A stretch of 64,000 nt of DNA from DATFVA01 sp963771705. Lineage in GTDB: Bacteria > Bacteroidota > Ignavibacteria > Ignavibacteriales > Ignavibacteriaceae. The notes below the pieces were generated by a model, which was not told the origin of the DNA, made no database searches, and saw only the letters and a list, made by a program, of their open reading frames with translations. The translations under genes and the position numbers were made by a program. The stretch's first letter is position 1, and each line of letters opens with the position of its first letter. Location: contig CAVYUP010000006.1 in NCBI GenBank assembly GCA_963771705.1, positions 310,001 through 374,000 on the forward strand, given 5' to 3'. Of the stretch, positions 1 to 7,900 are shown piece by piece.

Positions 1-1
1 A

Positions 2-397
2 CAGGGAGGGTTATTAAGTGGAGCAGAGCTGAGTGTTCTGATGAATAGGAGTCTTAGTACAATAAGAAAATATTTAGATGCTTACAGAACTAAAACCGGA
101 GAAATACTTCCGCTGAAAGGATATGTGCTAGACCAAGGGAGTTTACCCACACATAAAGGAATCATAATAAGTTTATATGAGCAGGGTGTCTCTCCGGCTG
201 ATATAGTATTGAAAACCAGTCACAGCCAGGAAGCAGTAGACAGATACATAAAACAATATACGCAGATAAAAAAACTTATAAGAAAAGGAATGGATGAAGA
301 ATCTGTTAAAGAAATAACTGGAAGATCTATGAAAGTAGTAAGAGAATACATTAAATTATATTATGATCTAAATCCGGGAGAGATTAAAAAACAGTAA
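2..397 (+). CDS. DUF1670 family protein, C-terminal part (cut by window edge)
   Basis: The reading frame is open to the left edge of the window, so the first ATG at 41 is probably internal and the real start lies outside. The visible 131 or so residues begin with a stretch resembling a helix-turn-helix (GGLLSGAELSVLMNRSLSTI) and continue with TGEILPLKGYVLDQGS, PTHKGIIISLYEQG and SQEAVDRYIKQY, a pattern I recognise from DUF1670 proteins. These are putative DNA-binding proteins of unknown function, often near mobile genes. No transposase is visible beside it here. A strong terminator follows about 65 nt downstream. The family assignment is from memory of the motif order; function is not known. 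Confidence 0.7.
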   Translation, partial: QGGLLSGAELSVLMNRSLSTIRKYLDAYRTKTGEILPLKGYVLDQGSLPTHKGIIISLYEQGVSPADIVLKTSHSQEAVDRYIKQYTQIKKLIRKGMDEESVKEITGRSMKVVREYIKLYYDLNPGEIKKQ

Positions 398-461
398 AAT
401 TTACCAGGCGACAAATGTCGTAATAGTAAATAACCCCCGTGATATACGATCTTACCTCTGA

Positions 462-488
462 AGTCCCGCTTACGGCGGGACTTTTTTT
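462..488 (+). terminator. Rho-independent terminator after the DUF1670 gene
   Basis: Perfect 8-bp stem AGTCCCGC / GCGGGACT around a 5-nt loop, followed directly by seven T residues. It closes the transcript of the partial gene at the left edge. The remaining gap up to 633 shows no other feature. Confidence 0.9.
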
Positions 489-632
489 ATGCCGTCCAAT
501 ACAACAGATATTGCTTCTCAAGGCAGCTAATCATATGTTACATATGAAGTTGAAATAATTTTGGGGATACTTCAGCAAATGAAGGAATCGGCCATTTAAT
601 TTGGTTCCTGAGAATAAAAAAGGACGGGGAAA

Positions 633-1596
633 ATGGAAAATGTCAGAATAAAAGCTCTTCTTATCTTTTTAATGATCCTAACAGGTTTAATATCCGCCCA
701 GGAAAGAAAAAGCCTGCTTATACTTCCCTTTGACGCCAATGGAATAGATCCTGTATATGTTCAAACAGCCCGATCAATACTCAGTGTTGAAATCGGAAAG
801 TATAATAAGGTGGATATTTTATCGGAAGCTAAGACAGAAGAAAGTCTGGACGGTTCCGATTGTTTCACCACAGACTGCGCCGTGGAAGTTGGAAAGCGGG
901 CAGGAGCTGATCAGACTGCGGGATGCAGGCTGGCCGCTCTCGGAGATAAGATTATGGTTCAATATTTCCTGATGGATGTATCCTCCGGCAAGCCGGTCCT
1001 GATGGACCAGATTTCGGCAGTCAGCGTAGAAGATCTGGAACCGGTAATGAAAAGAGTTGCCTCAAATATTGTAGAGATGAAGTCAACAGAAAATAATGTG
1101 CAGGTCGGCAGCATCGTTCAGGAGGAAACAGAAGAACCTCTAAGGAGGTCATCAAGAAAAAATATAGGTCTTTCTTTCGGATATCTCTTTCCGCAGGACG
1201 GTTATGGGAATGATAAAAAATCCTTCACTATAAATCTGCACCTCGATTATGAGATGGAGGATCTGGCCGTAGGAATGCTGTTCGGCATAAGAGACGGTTT
1301 TGCAATGAATGTATACGGGGATTATTTGTTCAGTAAAACCGATATATGCCCCTACTTAGGCGGAGCTTTCGGTTTTCACTGGATTACTCACAGCCAGAAC
1401 AATTATGTCGCAGTAACACAACCGGGTCAGGCTGCATTATAGTTCAAAGGATAGCGACGGTTTTGAGCTTACGTTTAATACGGGTCTAAGAGTTTTGCAT
1501 ACCTACAATTTCCAGGTCCTTCTCAACCTTGAATACATCATGACCTTTAATGACTATAATGATAAAGCCATCGTATTCACAATAGGAATCTTATAA
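633..1596 (+). pseudogene. Frameshifted secreted protein: CsgG/TolB-like domain plus outer-membrane beta-barrel
   Basis: The first frame (633-1442) encodes 269 residues: a signal peptide ending near LISAQ, then a domain reminiscent of CsgG/FlgO-type proteins (LLILPFDANGIDP ... SILSVEIGKYNKVDIL ... VGKRAGADQ), then amphipathic beta-strands typical of a barrel (GLSFGYLFP, YLGGAFGFHWITH). It stops at TAG 1440-1442. The +1 frame from about 1438 continues without a stop to TAA 1594-1596 and encodes what looks like the missing end of the barrel (GFELTFNTGLRVLHTYNFQV, ending IVFTIGIL). Removing one base near 1437-1439 would give one protein of about 320 residues. This is either a genuine inactivating frameshift or a sequencing/assembly error. 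Function unknown; localisation to the outer membrane is inferred. Confidence 0.75.
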
Positions 1597-1641
1597 TTCA
1601 ATTTCCTGATGCTTATTCTTATCAATAAAAGGGAGTTAAAA

Positions 1642-2676
1642 GTGGAAAAACTACTGGCCTGGGGTTTCATAATAACTTTATTTATAACCGGATGTAAGGA
1701 CAACAATAACCCGATTCCTCCTTCCTGCAATGAAAACAGGCAGCCGTTCGTATTAAATTTTACAGATTATGCTGAAAACAACTATTTCCTGGATAAAGTT
1801 TACGCCGATACTTCCGAAGGGCTTAACATCTTTAATAAATATTATGGTAATTCCATTCCATTAACAGTCCCTGAATATAGGGTTAAACAATTGGAAGTAT
1901 ATAAAGTCAGGTATGGAATTGTAAATGATAATTCTATTCCAGCATTTGCATTTATTGATCTACCTGCCAGAAATTCTTCTGCTCTTTATACAGATTCTTT
2001 AAGAAATTTTCCATACAGCATTCCGGGAAAAGTTGCGTCTGCTTATTTTCTATTATTATCAGAAGGAAAGGATTATGTTTTCCATCCGGAGACCGGTTAT
2101 ATTACATTTACCTCTGATCCGATTGATAATGATATTATTGCCGCTGCTTATAAGATAGAGGGCGCTACCACAAGTATATCTGATGATATAACTTACGGGG
2201 AATTTTGGGCGGAGCTGGTTAATTCAGGAAAATCACGCGGGGTATTGAAACTGATCAAACCTCAAAACCTGCAGCCAATCTTCCATGATGCATGGAAATT
2301 AAAACTTAAAAACATTTACAGAATGGCTGACTTCGTTGATTGGATTTATGAGCCTGATCTTAACATATACCTGAAATTAAATGACGGATCAGAAGTAAAT
2401 AATATCAGCGGAACTTCTTTCCTTCAGCTGTTCGGATTGGATATTTTAAACGAATCCCGTAATGAAATCCCTGACGGAAAATTTGATGTCCGGCCCAATA
2501 TGACTTATCTCCCTAACACCGCGGAAATCATATTTCCTGTTCTGGAACCTTTCGGCAGGAATTTTCCCGGTTCTCTGAATGATTCATTACAGTACCGTGA
2601 GATATATGATACGTCAAAAACTTTCCTGGATCCCTCGAATATCTTCATACTTAAAGGAAGTTTCATTCCAAGGTAG
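1642..2676 (+). CDS. Putative lipoprotein of unknown function
   Basis: I chose the GTG at 1642 because it is preceded by GGGAG at good spacing and gives a clean lipoprotein signal, MEKLLAWGFIITLFITGC, with the lipobox Cys at residue 18. The ATG at 1609 would add 11 residues with no ribosome site. The mature protein (about 325 residues) is rich in Asn, Asp, Tyr and short hydrophobic strands, starting with NNNPIPP, and includes repeated FP/LP-type turns (FPYSIPGKV, FPVLEPFGRNFPG). It resembles fragments of the large cell-surface proteins of FCB bacteria, but I recognise no domain. It follows the frameshifted barrel gene by 45 nt on the same strand and converges with priA. Membrane anchoring is well supported; function is unknown. 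Confidence 0.75.
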   Translation: MEKLLAWGFIITLFITGCKDNNNPIPPSCNENRQPFVLNFTDYAENNYFLDKVYADTSEGLNIFNKYYGNSIPLTVPEYRVKQLEVYKVRYGIVNDNSIPAFAFIDLPARNSSALYTDSLRNFPYSIPGKVASAYFLLLSEGKDYVFHPETGYITFTSDPIDNDIIAAAYKIEGATTSISDDITYGEFWAELVNSGKSRGVLKLIKPQNLQPIFHDAWKLKLKNIYRMADFVDWIYEPDLNIYLKLNDGSEVNNISGTSFLQLFGLDILNESRNEIPDGKFDVRPNMTYLPNTAEIIFPVLEPFGRNFPGSLNDSLQYREIYDTSKTFLDPSNIFILKGSFIPR

Positions 2677-2690
2677 CAGTTTAAACCAGT

Positions 2691-5168
2691 TTAAAGGATG
2701 CTCTGGGGATCGACGTCATAAATAAGTCTGACATCGCGGAAACGGGATTTTCGGTTAAACTCTGAAAATGAATCCAGGACTGCTTTACGCAATATTTTAC
2801 TCCCCGGATCTGTTTCTTTTGAACTTTTAATGAGGATCTGAAAACGGTAATTCCCTTTCAACCGTGCTATAACTGCCGGAGATGCAGAAGATATCTTCAG
2901 ATACTTTTTATACCTGCTTAACTGCATATAAAAATCTTCAGCAGCCCCCCTTGCCTTTTCTTCACTTTTATCTTTGGTTTCTATCAGGCAAAGCCTCGTA
3001 AAAGGAGGATATCCCATTTGTTCCCTTCCGAAAATTTCCTTTGCATAAAAACCAGCATAATCATTTAGCAGCACCTTCTGTAATGTGAAATGTCTCTCAT
3101 TCTGCGTCTGTATTATTACTTCCCCTGCCACTTTACTCCTCCCAGCCCTGCCCGAAACCTGGGTGAGAAGCTGAAAAGTTCTTTCATCGGCCCTGAAATC
3201 AGGAAGCCACAATGTGGTTTCTGCGGATATAACTCCTACCAGAGTTACCCTTGAAAAATCCAGTCCTTTTGAGACCATCTGTGTGCCGACCAGAATATCA
3301 ATTTCTCCGCTGCCGAACTTCTGAAGGATATTGCTCAGAGCATTCTTTTTATTTATAGAATCGGAATCTATTCTTCTGACCGCAGCATTGGGAAAATAGT
3401 ATTCCACCTCGTCTTCAACTCTTTCGGTACCTGTTCCGAAATATTTGATATTCAGTGAACCGCAGTGGGTACATGCATCAGGGACTTTCTTTATCAGTCC
3501 GCAATAATGGCACTGCAGTGTATTTTTATTTATATGGTACACCATCGGCACTGAACAGTTATCACACGATTCAATCTCCCCGCAGTCTTCACAGTATATC
3601 TGCGTAGAGAAACCTCTCCTGTTCTGCAGAATTATTACCCCTTCTTTTTTCTTCAGCCGCTCAGAGATGTGATCGATCAGTACCTGAGAGAACACATTTT
3701 CCATCTTCTTCTTTTTTCTTTCAGCGGAGATATTGACCAGCCTTATTACGGGCAGCTTTGCATTATCGATTCTTTCAGGAAGCTCCAGCAGCCTGTACTT
3801 GCCCGATTTTGCATTATACATACTCTCAACAGAGGGAGTAGCAGATCCAAGAAGCACAGGACATCCCATTATTTGTCCCATCACTATCGCGGCATCCCTT
3901 GCCTGGTATCTCGGCGGAGAATCAAACTGCTTATAACTGGAATCATGCTCTTCATCTACTACTATTAGGCCCAGGTTGTGTATCGGGGAAAATAAAGCTG
4001 AACGAGCTCCAATTATAACCCTTGCTTTCCCTTTCAGGATTTTTCTCCATGAATCATACCTCTCGCCGTCAGACATCCTGCTGTGCTGAACCGAAATAAT
4101 ATCCCCGAAATTATTATACATCCTTGAAGTCATTTGGGGAGTAAGGGAGATTTCTGGCACCAGTATCAAAGCTGATTTTTTAAGCGCAAGCACTTTTTTA
4201 ACAAGTTCGATATAAACCTGGGTTTTACCGCTGCCGGTTACGCCATGCAGAAGGTAAGCAGCAAAAGAAGATGGATTAAGATTTTCGGCAACTATATCAA
4301 TAACTTTCTGCTGAGCGTCTGTTGCTTTGAAATCCTGAAACTTTTCCCTGTAAGTTTCAATATAGTCTCTGCTAACTTCCTTATCATAAATCTCTATAAA
4401 ACCCTTCTTCTCAAGAGAATCTGCCGAAGAGGCTGAAGCCTCGGCCTTTTTAAGCAGGTAATTCAGTGGAACAGCTTTATTCTTCCTGTTTATGAGTTCG
4501 AGCAGGATCTTTACCTGCTTAGGCGACCTTGATTCCAGTTCAGGAAATCCCGCATATATCTCTCCCATTGTTTTCGCAAGCCTGACAAACCGTTCTTTCT
4601 TTACCTTAACTCTGGCCTCTCCCACTTCATCCAGTACAGTAACCGCCCCCTCACCTTCAAGGGATCGTACAGCGGAATATATATTTTTTCTGCCGACGGC
4701 TTTCTGCAGGTACGAAAAATTCATTTCCTCGCGGCCGCATAATTCTTCCAGAAGTCTGTGCTTAAGCGTGGTCTTCTTCTCTTTTAACAGAAGCTTTTCA
4801 CAAAAGTCATGGTCTATTATAATTTTTCTCTTTGATTCTATATCAACTCCTGAAGGTATACCGAGCTTAAGTGCTTCCCCGTAAGATGACAGGTAATAAT
4901 CAGCCAGCCATTCATAAAACTTCAAAGATTTCTTTGAGAAGATCGGACTTTCATCAGGAATATCTGAAACAGGTTTGATCTTTTGAGGGGGAGTTTGATC
5001 AGCAAGCGGATTGGATTCAGAAACATCGATTATTACACCCGTAAGCACCCTCCTGCCGAAGGGAGCAACAGCCCGGGCACCTGCCCTGGCCAGAGATCTG
5101 AATTCTTCAGGAACAGAATAAGTGAACGAATTTCTGAATGGCAAAGGAAAAACGAGTTGAGCAAACAT
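2691..5168 (-). CDS. priA: Primosomal protein N' (PriA helicase)
   Basis: A 3'-to-5' superfamily 2 DNA helicase that restarts stalled replication forks by recognising forked DNA and loading the replicative helicase. The 825-residue length is normal for the family. The N-terminal 3'-DNA-binding domain (about 1-100) precedes a Walker A motif GVTGSGKTQVY near residue 309, a DEEH box (VVDEEHDSSYK) near 405, and a zinc-binding insert with eight cysteines in four CxxC pairs between about 523 and 573 (CEDC, CDNC, CHYC, CTHC). The C-terminal helicase half has GTQMVSKGLDF and QVSGRAGR. It starts 20 nt after the upstream lipoprotein gene, so the two may be co-transcribed. No obvious Shine-Dalgarno sequence precedes the ATG. 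Confidence 0.97.
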   Translation of the reverse strand: MFAQLVFPLPFRNSFTYSVPEEFRSLARAGARAVAPFGRRVLTGVIIDVSESNPLADQTPPQKIKPVSDIPDESPIFSKKSLKFYEWLADYYLSSYGEALKLGIPSGVDIESKRKIIIDHDFCEKLLLKEKKTTLKHRLLEELCGREEMNFSYLQKAVGRKNIYSAVRSLEGEGAVTVLDEVGEARVKVKKERFVRLAKTMGEIYAGFPELESRSPKQVKILLELINRKNKAVPLNYLLKKAEASASSADSLEKKGFIEIYDKEVSRDYIETYREKFQDFKATDAQQKVIDIVAENLNPSSFAAYLLHGVTGSGKTQVYIELVKKVLALKKSALILVPEISLTPQMTSRMYNNFGDIISVQHSRMSDGERYDSWRKILKGKARVIIGARSALFSPIHNLGLIVVDEEHDSSYKQFDSPPRYQARDAAIVMGQIMGCPVLLGSATPSVESMYNAKSGKYRLLELPERIDNAKLPVIRLVNISAERKKKKMENVFSQVLIDHISERLKKKEGVIILQNRRGFSTQIYCEDCGEIESCDNCSVPMVYHINKNTLQCHYCGLIKKVPDACTHCGSLNIKYFGTGTERVEDEVEYYFPNAAVRRIDSDSINKKNALSNILQKFGSGEIDILVGTQMVSKGLDFSRVTLVGVISAETTLWLPDFRADERTFQLLTQVSGRAGRSKVAGEVIIQTQNERHFTLQKVLLNDYAGFYAKEIFGREQMGYPPFTRLCLIETKDKSEEKARGAAEDFYMQLSRYKKYLKISSASPAVIARLKGNYRFQILIKSSKETDPGSKILRKAVLDSFSEFNRKSRFRDVRLIYDVDPQSIL

Positions 5169-5188
5169 ATTTGAGTTAAAGAGAAGCT

Positions 5189-5731
5189 TTATTCGGGTTT
5201 ATAATATGGACCAAGCATCTTATATGACTTATCCGTAAAAGTATTACTAAGTATTTCAAATTTAAGAGTTTTCATCGACTTGTCCCACAAAATCCTCTTC
5301 CGGTCTTTAGAAGTAATAACTTCTCCATTCGTTGAAATGACGCTGTCAGTCGGTTCCAACGTCAGATAGAAAAATCCTGCATCGTGCTGCATATTTTCAA
5401 CACTGGTTATTGAATCGAAAGTATATACTACATTTGCATCAAGAGTGTCGCCTGAAACATAAACGTTTCTTGACTGAATATTTTTGCCTTCCTGCTTCAT
5501 AGACTGAAGGAAATCATTGCTTTTCAAGGCGAACTGGAAGACATTCTGCTTATCTGTTTCAAGGTCCTTTTCGTTTGCCGCATCGGTTCTCAAATCGTAC
5601 AGGTGTACAACAGCAGTACCTTTGTCCGGTGTATCCAGATTTATTACATAGGATACCTTATAAAAATCGATGCAGCCTGAAAGACCGAAGACAAGAAATA
5701 GTCCTGTTAAAATTAAAAACCAGTTTTTCAT
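5189..5731 (-). CDS. Small lipoprotein, unknown function
   Basis: The start at 5731 is preferred over an in-frame ATG 66 nt upstream, because GAGGAG lies about 8 nt before it and the product then begins with a proper lipoprotein signal peptide (MKNWFLILTGLFLVFGLSGC). The mature part, about 160 residues, reads as a beta-rich domain (VSYVINLDTPDKGTAVVHLY, FFYLTLEPTDSVIST) without a motif I recognise. The gene is transcribed toward priA with a 20-nt gap and is divergent from the potassium channel gene, so promoters for both should lie in 5732-5855. Attachment to a membrane is well supported; nothing in the sequence indicates a partner or substrate. Confidence 0.75.
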   Translation of the reverse strand: MKNWFLILTGLFLVFGLSGCIDFYKVSYVINLDTPDKGTAVVHLYDLRTDAANEKDLETDKQNVFQFALKSNDFLQSMKQEGKNIQSRNVYVSGDTLDANVVYTFDSITSVENMQHDAGFFYLTLEPTDSVISTNGEVITSKDRKRILWDKSMKTLKFEILSNTFTDKSYKMLGPYYKPE

Positions 5732-5855
5732 ACCAGGCTCCTCTAATTTTCCAGAGTTAAAAAAATGAATATACTGCCTCCTCCGTATCCTTAGCAAGCT
5801 TATTTAAAGCATCTTTTATTATTTTAATGCGAACGTTTATATAAATTTACACTAA

Positions 5856-6863
5856 ATGGTTGACAAAACATTAAGACAGCTTCGATTCGGTCTTGCAATC
5901 CTGTTCTTTACTATAATGGTAGGAACAGCAGGATATATGATCATTGAAAAGTGGCATATTCTGGATGCAATTTACATGACAGTGATCACTATTTCCACAA
6001 CCGGATTCGCTGAAACACACCCGCTCTCCCAGCCAGGCAGATTTTTTACCATAATGCTGATTGTTATGGGTATCGGTTCGATTGCGTATACAGGCGGCAG
6101 AGCAGCACAGCTTGTATTTGAAACTCAAATATACAGGAGGAGGAAAATGAGCAAGAAGGTTGAACAGCTGAAGGGGCACTATATTGTATGCGGTTACGGA
6201 AGAATGGGAAGGTTCATCTGTGACGAATTATTAGAAGCAAAGGCTGGGTTTGTAGTTATCGAAAACGATTCAGAAAAGATAGACAGGCTGATCAATCGGG
6301 GGTTTATGTTTGTTAACGGGGACGCAACAAGCGATGAAGTGCTTATATCAGCTGGAATAAAGAAAGCACGGGGATTAGTTGCTGTGTTATCATCAGATGC
6401 CGAGAATGTTTTTGCAACCTTATCCTCCAAGGTATTAAATCCTGATATATACATTGTAGCAAGAGCAGTAGAAGAGGAAACAGAATCGAAACTTATGAAA
6501 GCCGGAGCCAGCCGGGTGGTAAAGCCTTATGAAATAGGCGGAACACGAATGGCCGAGCTGCTGCTCCGCCCGGGAGTTATTGAGTTTATCGACAGCATTG
6601 CAAGGGAGAAAAATGTAGATCTGAATATAGAGGAGGTAATCGTTCATCCCGATTCATCTCTGGTTAAAAAAACGCTTAGTGAGCTTCCGATCAGAAAAGA
6701 AATGAACATAATAATCGTTTCGATCTACAAAAAATCGGGTAAGTTCATTTATAATCCTTTATCATCAGCAAGAATTGAAGCGGGTGATAAACTGATCGCA
6801 ATCGGGGAAAACACAAGTCTGCAGAAATTAAACAAGATGTGCCTTACCGAGAACCCTGACTAA
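5856..6863 (+). CDS. Potassium channel with RCK (TrkA-N/TrkA-C) domains
   Basis: Membrane-bound ion channel subunit with cytoplasmic gating domains. Two transmembrane helices (about 10-30 and 62-80) flank a pore helix and a filter region TISTTGFAE at about 45-53. A Rossmann RCK domain follows (HYIVCGYGRMGRF near 110, FVNGDATSDEVL) with the expected acidic residue at the end of strand 2 (VVIENDSEK), then a TrkA-C domain from about 245 (PDSSLVKKTLSEL). The filter is not the usual TVGYGD but TTGFAE, so K+ selectivity is inferred from the architecture rather than shown. The product is 335 residues, normal for MthK-like channels. The last four bases overlap the stop end of the convergent LD-carboxypeptidase gene. 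RCK_C domains can bind c-di-AMP, and a cyclase is encoded at 31359. Confidence 0.9.
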   Translation: MVDKTLRQLRFGLAILFFTIMVGTAGYMIIEKWHILDAIYMTVITISTTGFAETHPLSQPGRFFTIMLIVMGIGSIAYTGGRAAQLVFETQIYRRRKMSKKVEQLKGHYIVCGYGRMGRFICDELLEAKAGFVVIENDSEKIDRLINRGFMFVNGDATSDEVLISAGIKKARGLVAVLSSDAENVFATLSSKVLNPDIYIVARAVEEETESKLMKAGASRVVKPYEIGGTRMAELLLRPGVIEFIDSIAREKNVDLNIEEVIVHPDSSLVKKTLSELPIRKEMNIIIVSIYKKSGKFIYNPLSSARIEAGDKLIAIGENTSLQKLNKMCLTENPD

Positions 6864-7900
6864 ACTACAGCATTTTCAAGCAACGTAATAGTTTGTTTTG
6901 ATGAATCCAGCCGGGCTTTTAGTCCCACAGGAATTACGAATTTATTCTTAACGTGTCCGAAAGACATCCCGTAGACCACAGGAATATTCAAATCTTCAAG
7001 TCTGTTTGTTAAAACTTCCTTTAAAGTAAATGATGAATCAAAGGATGAATCTGCTGATGGCTTACAGTCCCTGAATACCCCGAGAGCCACTCCTGCCGCT
7101 CCGTCGAACTTCCCTGCCATCCGCATCTGGGTAAGCATTCTGTCTATCCGGTAAGGATCCTCTTCCATCTCTTCTAGAAAAATTATTTTGTCTTTAGTGT
7201 CTACGTCGTAGGAAGTACCGATCAAGGAAACAACAACAGATAAGTTACCGCCGATCAACTCTCCTTCAGCGGTTCCTTCACAGATTGTGTACGGTTTGAA
7301 CTCTTCATCCGGAGATTCCGGTACCGGATTGCTCAGAACGAGTTTTTCTTCGGGATCAATTAATGTTTTACGGAAATAATCGACAGTGAAATCATTATAA
7401 GTGGACGTACCTACGGGGCCATGGAAACAAATGAGTCCTGTCTCCTTATAAATTCCGAAAAGAAGCGAAGTTACATCACTATAACCTATTAATACTTTAG
7501 GATTGGTCCTGATGAGGTTATAGTTAAGCAGGGGTAATATTCTCGTGCAGCCGTAGCCTCCACGGACGCAGACGATACCTTTAACATCATTTCGATTGAA
7601 CATCTGGTCAACCTCAGATGCTCTCTGCCTGTCGGTGCCGGAAAAATACCCATCCCGTGAGAGAATTGAATTATTATAAACAACATTAAAACCAAGCTCG
7701 TTAAGATTTCTTATCGAATCTTTCAGCTGCCGGCCGTCGATGTAGCTTCCGGGAGCAGCCAGTCCCAGCGTATCCCCCGGTTTAAGCCGGGGAGGTTTTA
7801 TTCTTTCCAGGGGAGATAATTCAGGGTAAATGCTTTTTAAGGGGAGAGCCGCAGCGGCGGCAGCCAGTCCTGCCGCCTTTATAAAATTTTTTCTTTTCAT
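6860..7900 (-). CDS. LD-carboxypeptidase, peptidase family S66
   Basis: Serine peptidase of the MccF/LdcA family, which cleaves the L,D bond in peptidoglycan tetrapeptides or detoxifies peptidyl-nucleotides. The catalytic serine lies in LIGYSDVTSL near residue 140, the Glu in FLEEMEEDPYRIDRML near 245 and the His in GMSFGHVKNK near 315, so the Ser-Glu-His triad is intact. The N-terminus (MKRKNFIKAAGLAAAAAALP) resembles a Tat-like or Sec export signal: positive residues, FIKAAG, then an alanine-rich stretch. This suggests a periplasmic enzyme, whereas LdcA of E. coli is cytoplasmic. The ATG directly follows the stop of the acyl-CoA synthetase gene, so the two are translationally close and probably one operon. 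Substrate preference cannot be read from the sequence. Confidence 0.92.
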   Translation of the reverse strand: MKRKNFIKAAGLAAAAAALPLKSIYPELSPLERIKPPRLKPGDTLGLAAPGSYIDGRQLKDSIRNLNELGFNVVYNNSILSRDGYFSGTDRQRASEVDQMFNRNDVKGIVCVRGGYGCTRILPLLNYNLIRTNPKVLIGYSDVTSLLFGIYKETGLICFHGPVGTSTYNDFTVDYFRKTLIDPEEKLVLSNPVPESPDEEFKPYTICEGTAEGELIGGNLSVVVSLIGTSYDVDTKDKIIFLEEMEEDPYRIDRMLTQMRMAGKFDGAAGVALGVFRDCKPSADSSFDSSFTLKEVLTNRLEDLNIPVVYGMSFGHVKNKFVIPVGLKARLDSSKQTITLLENAVV

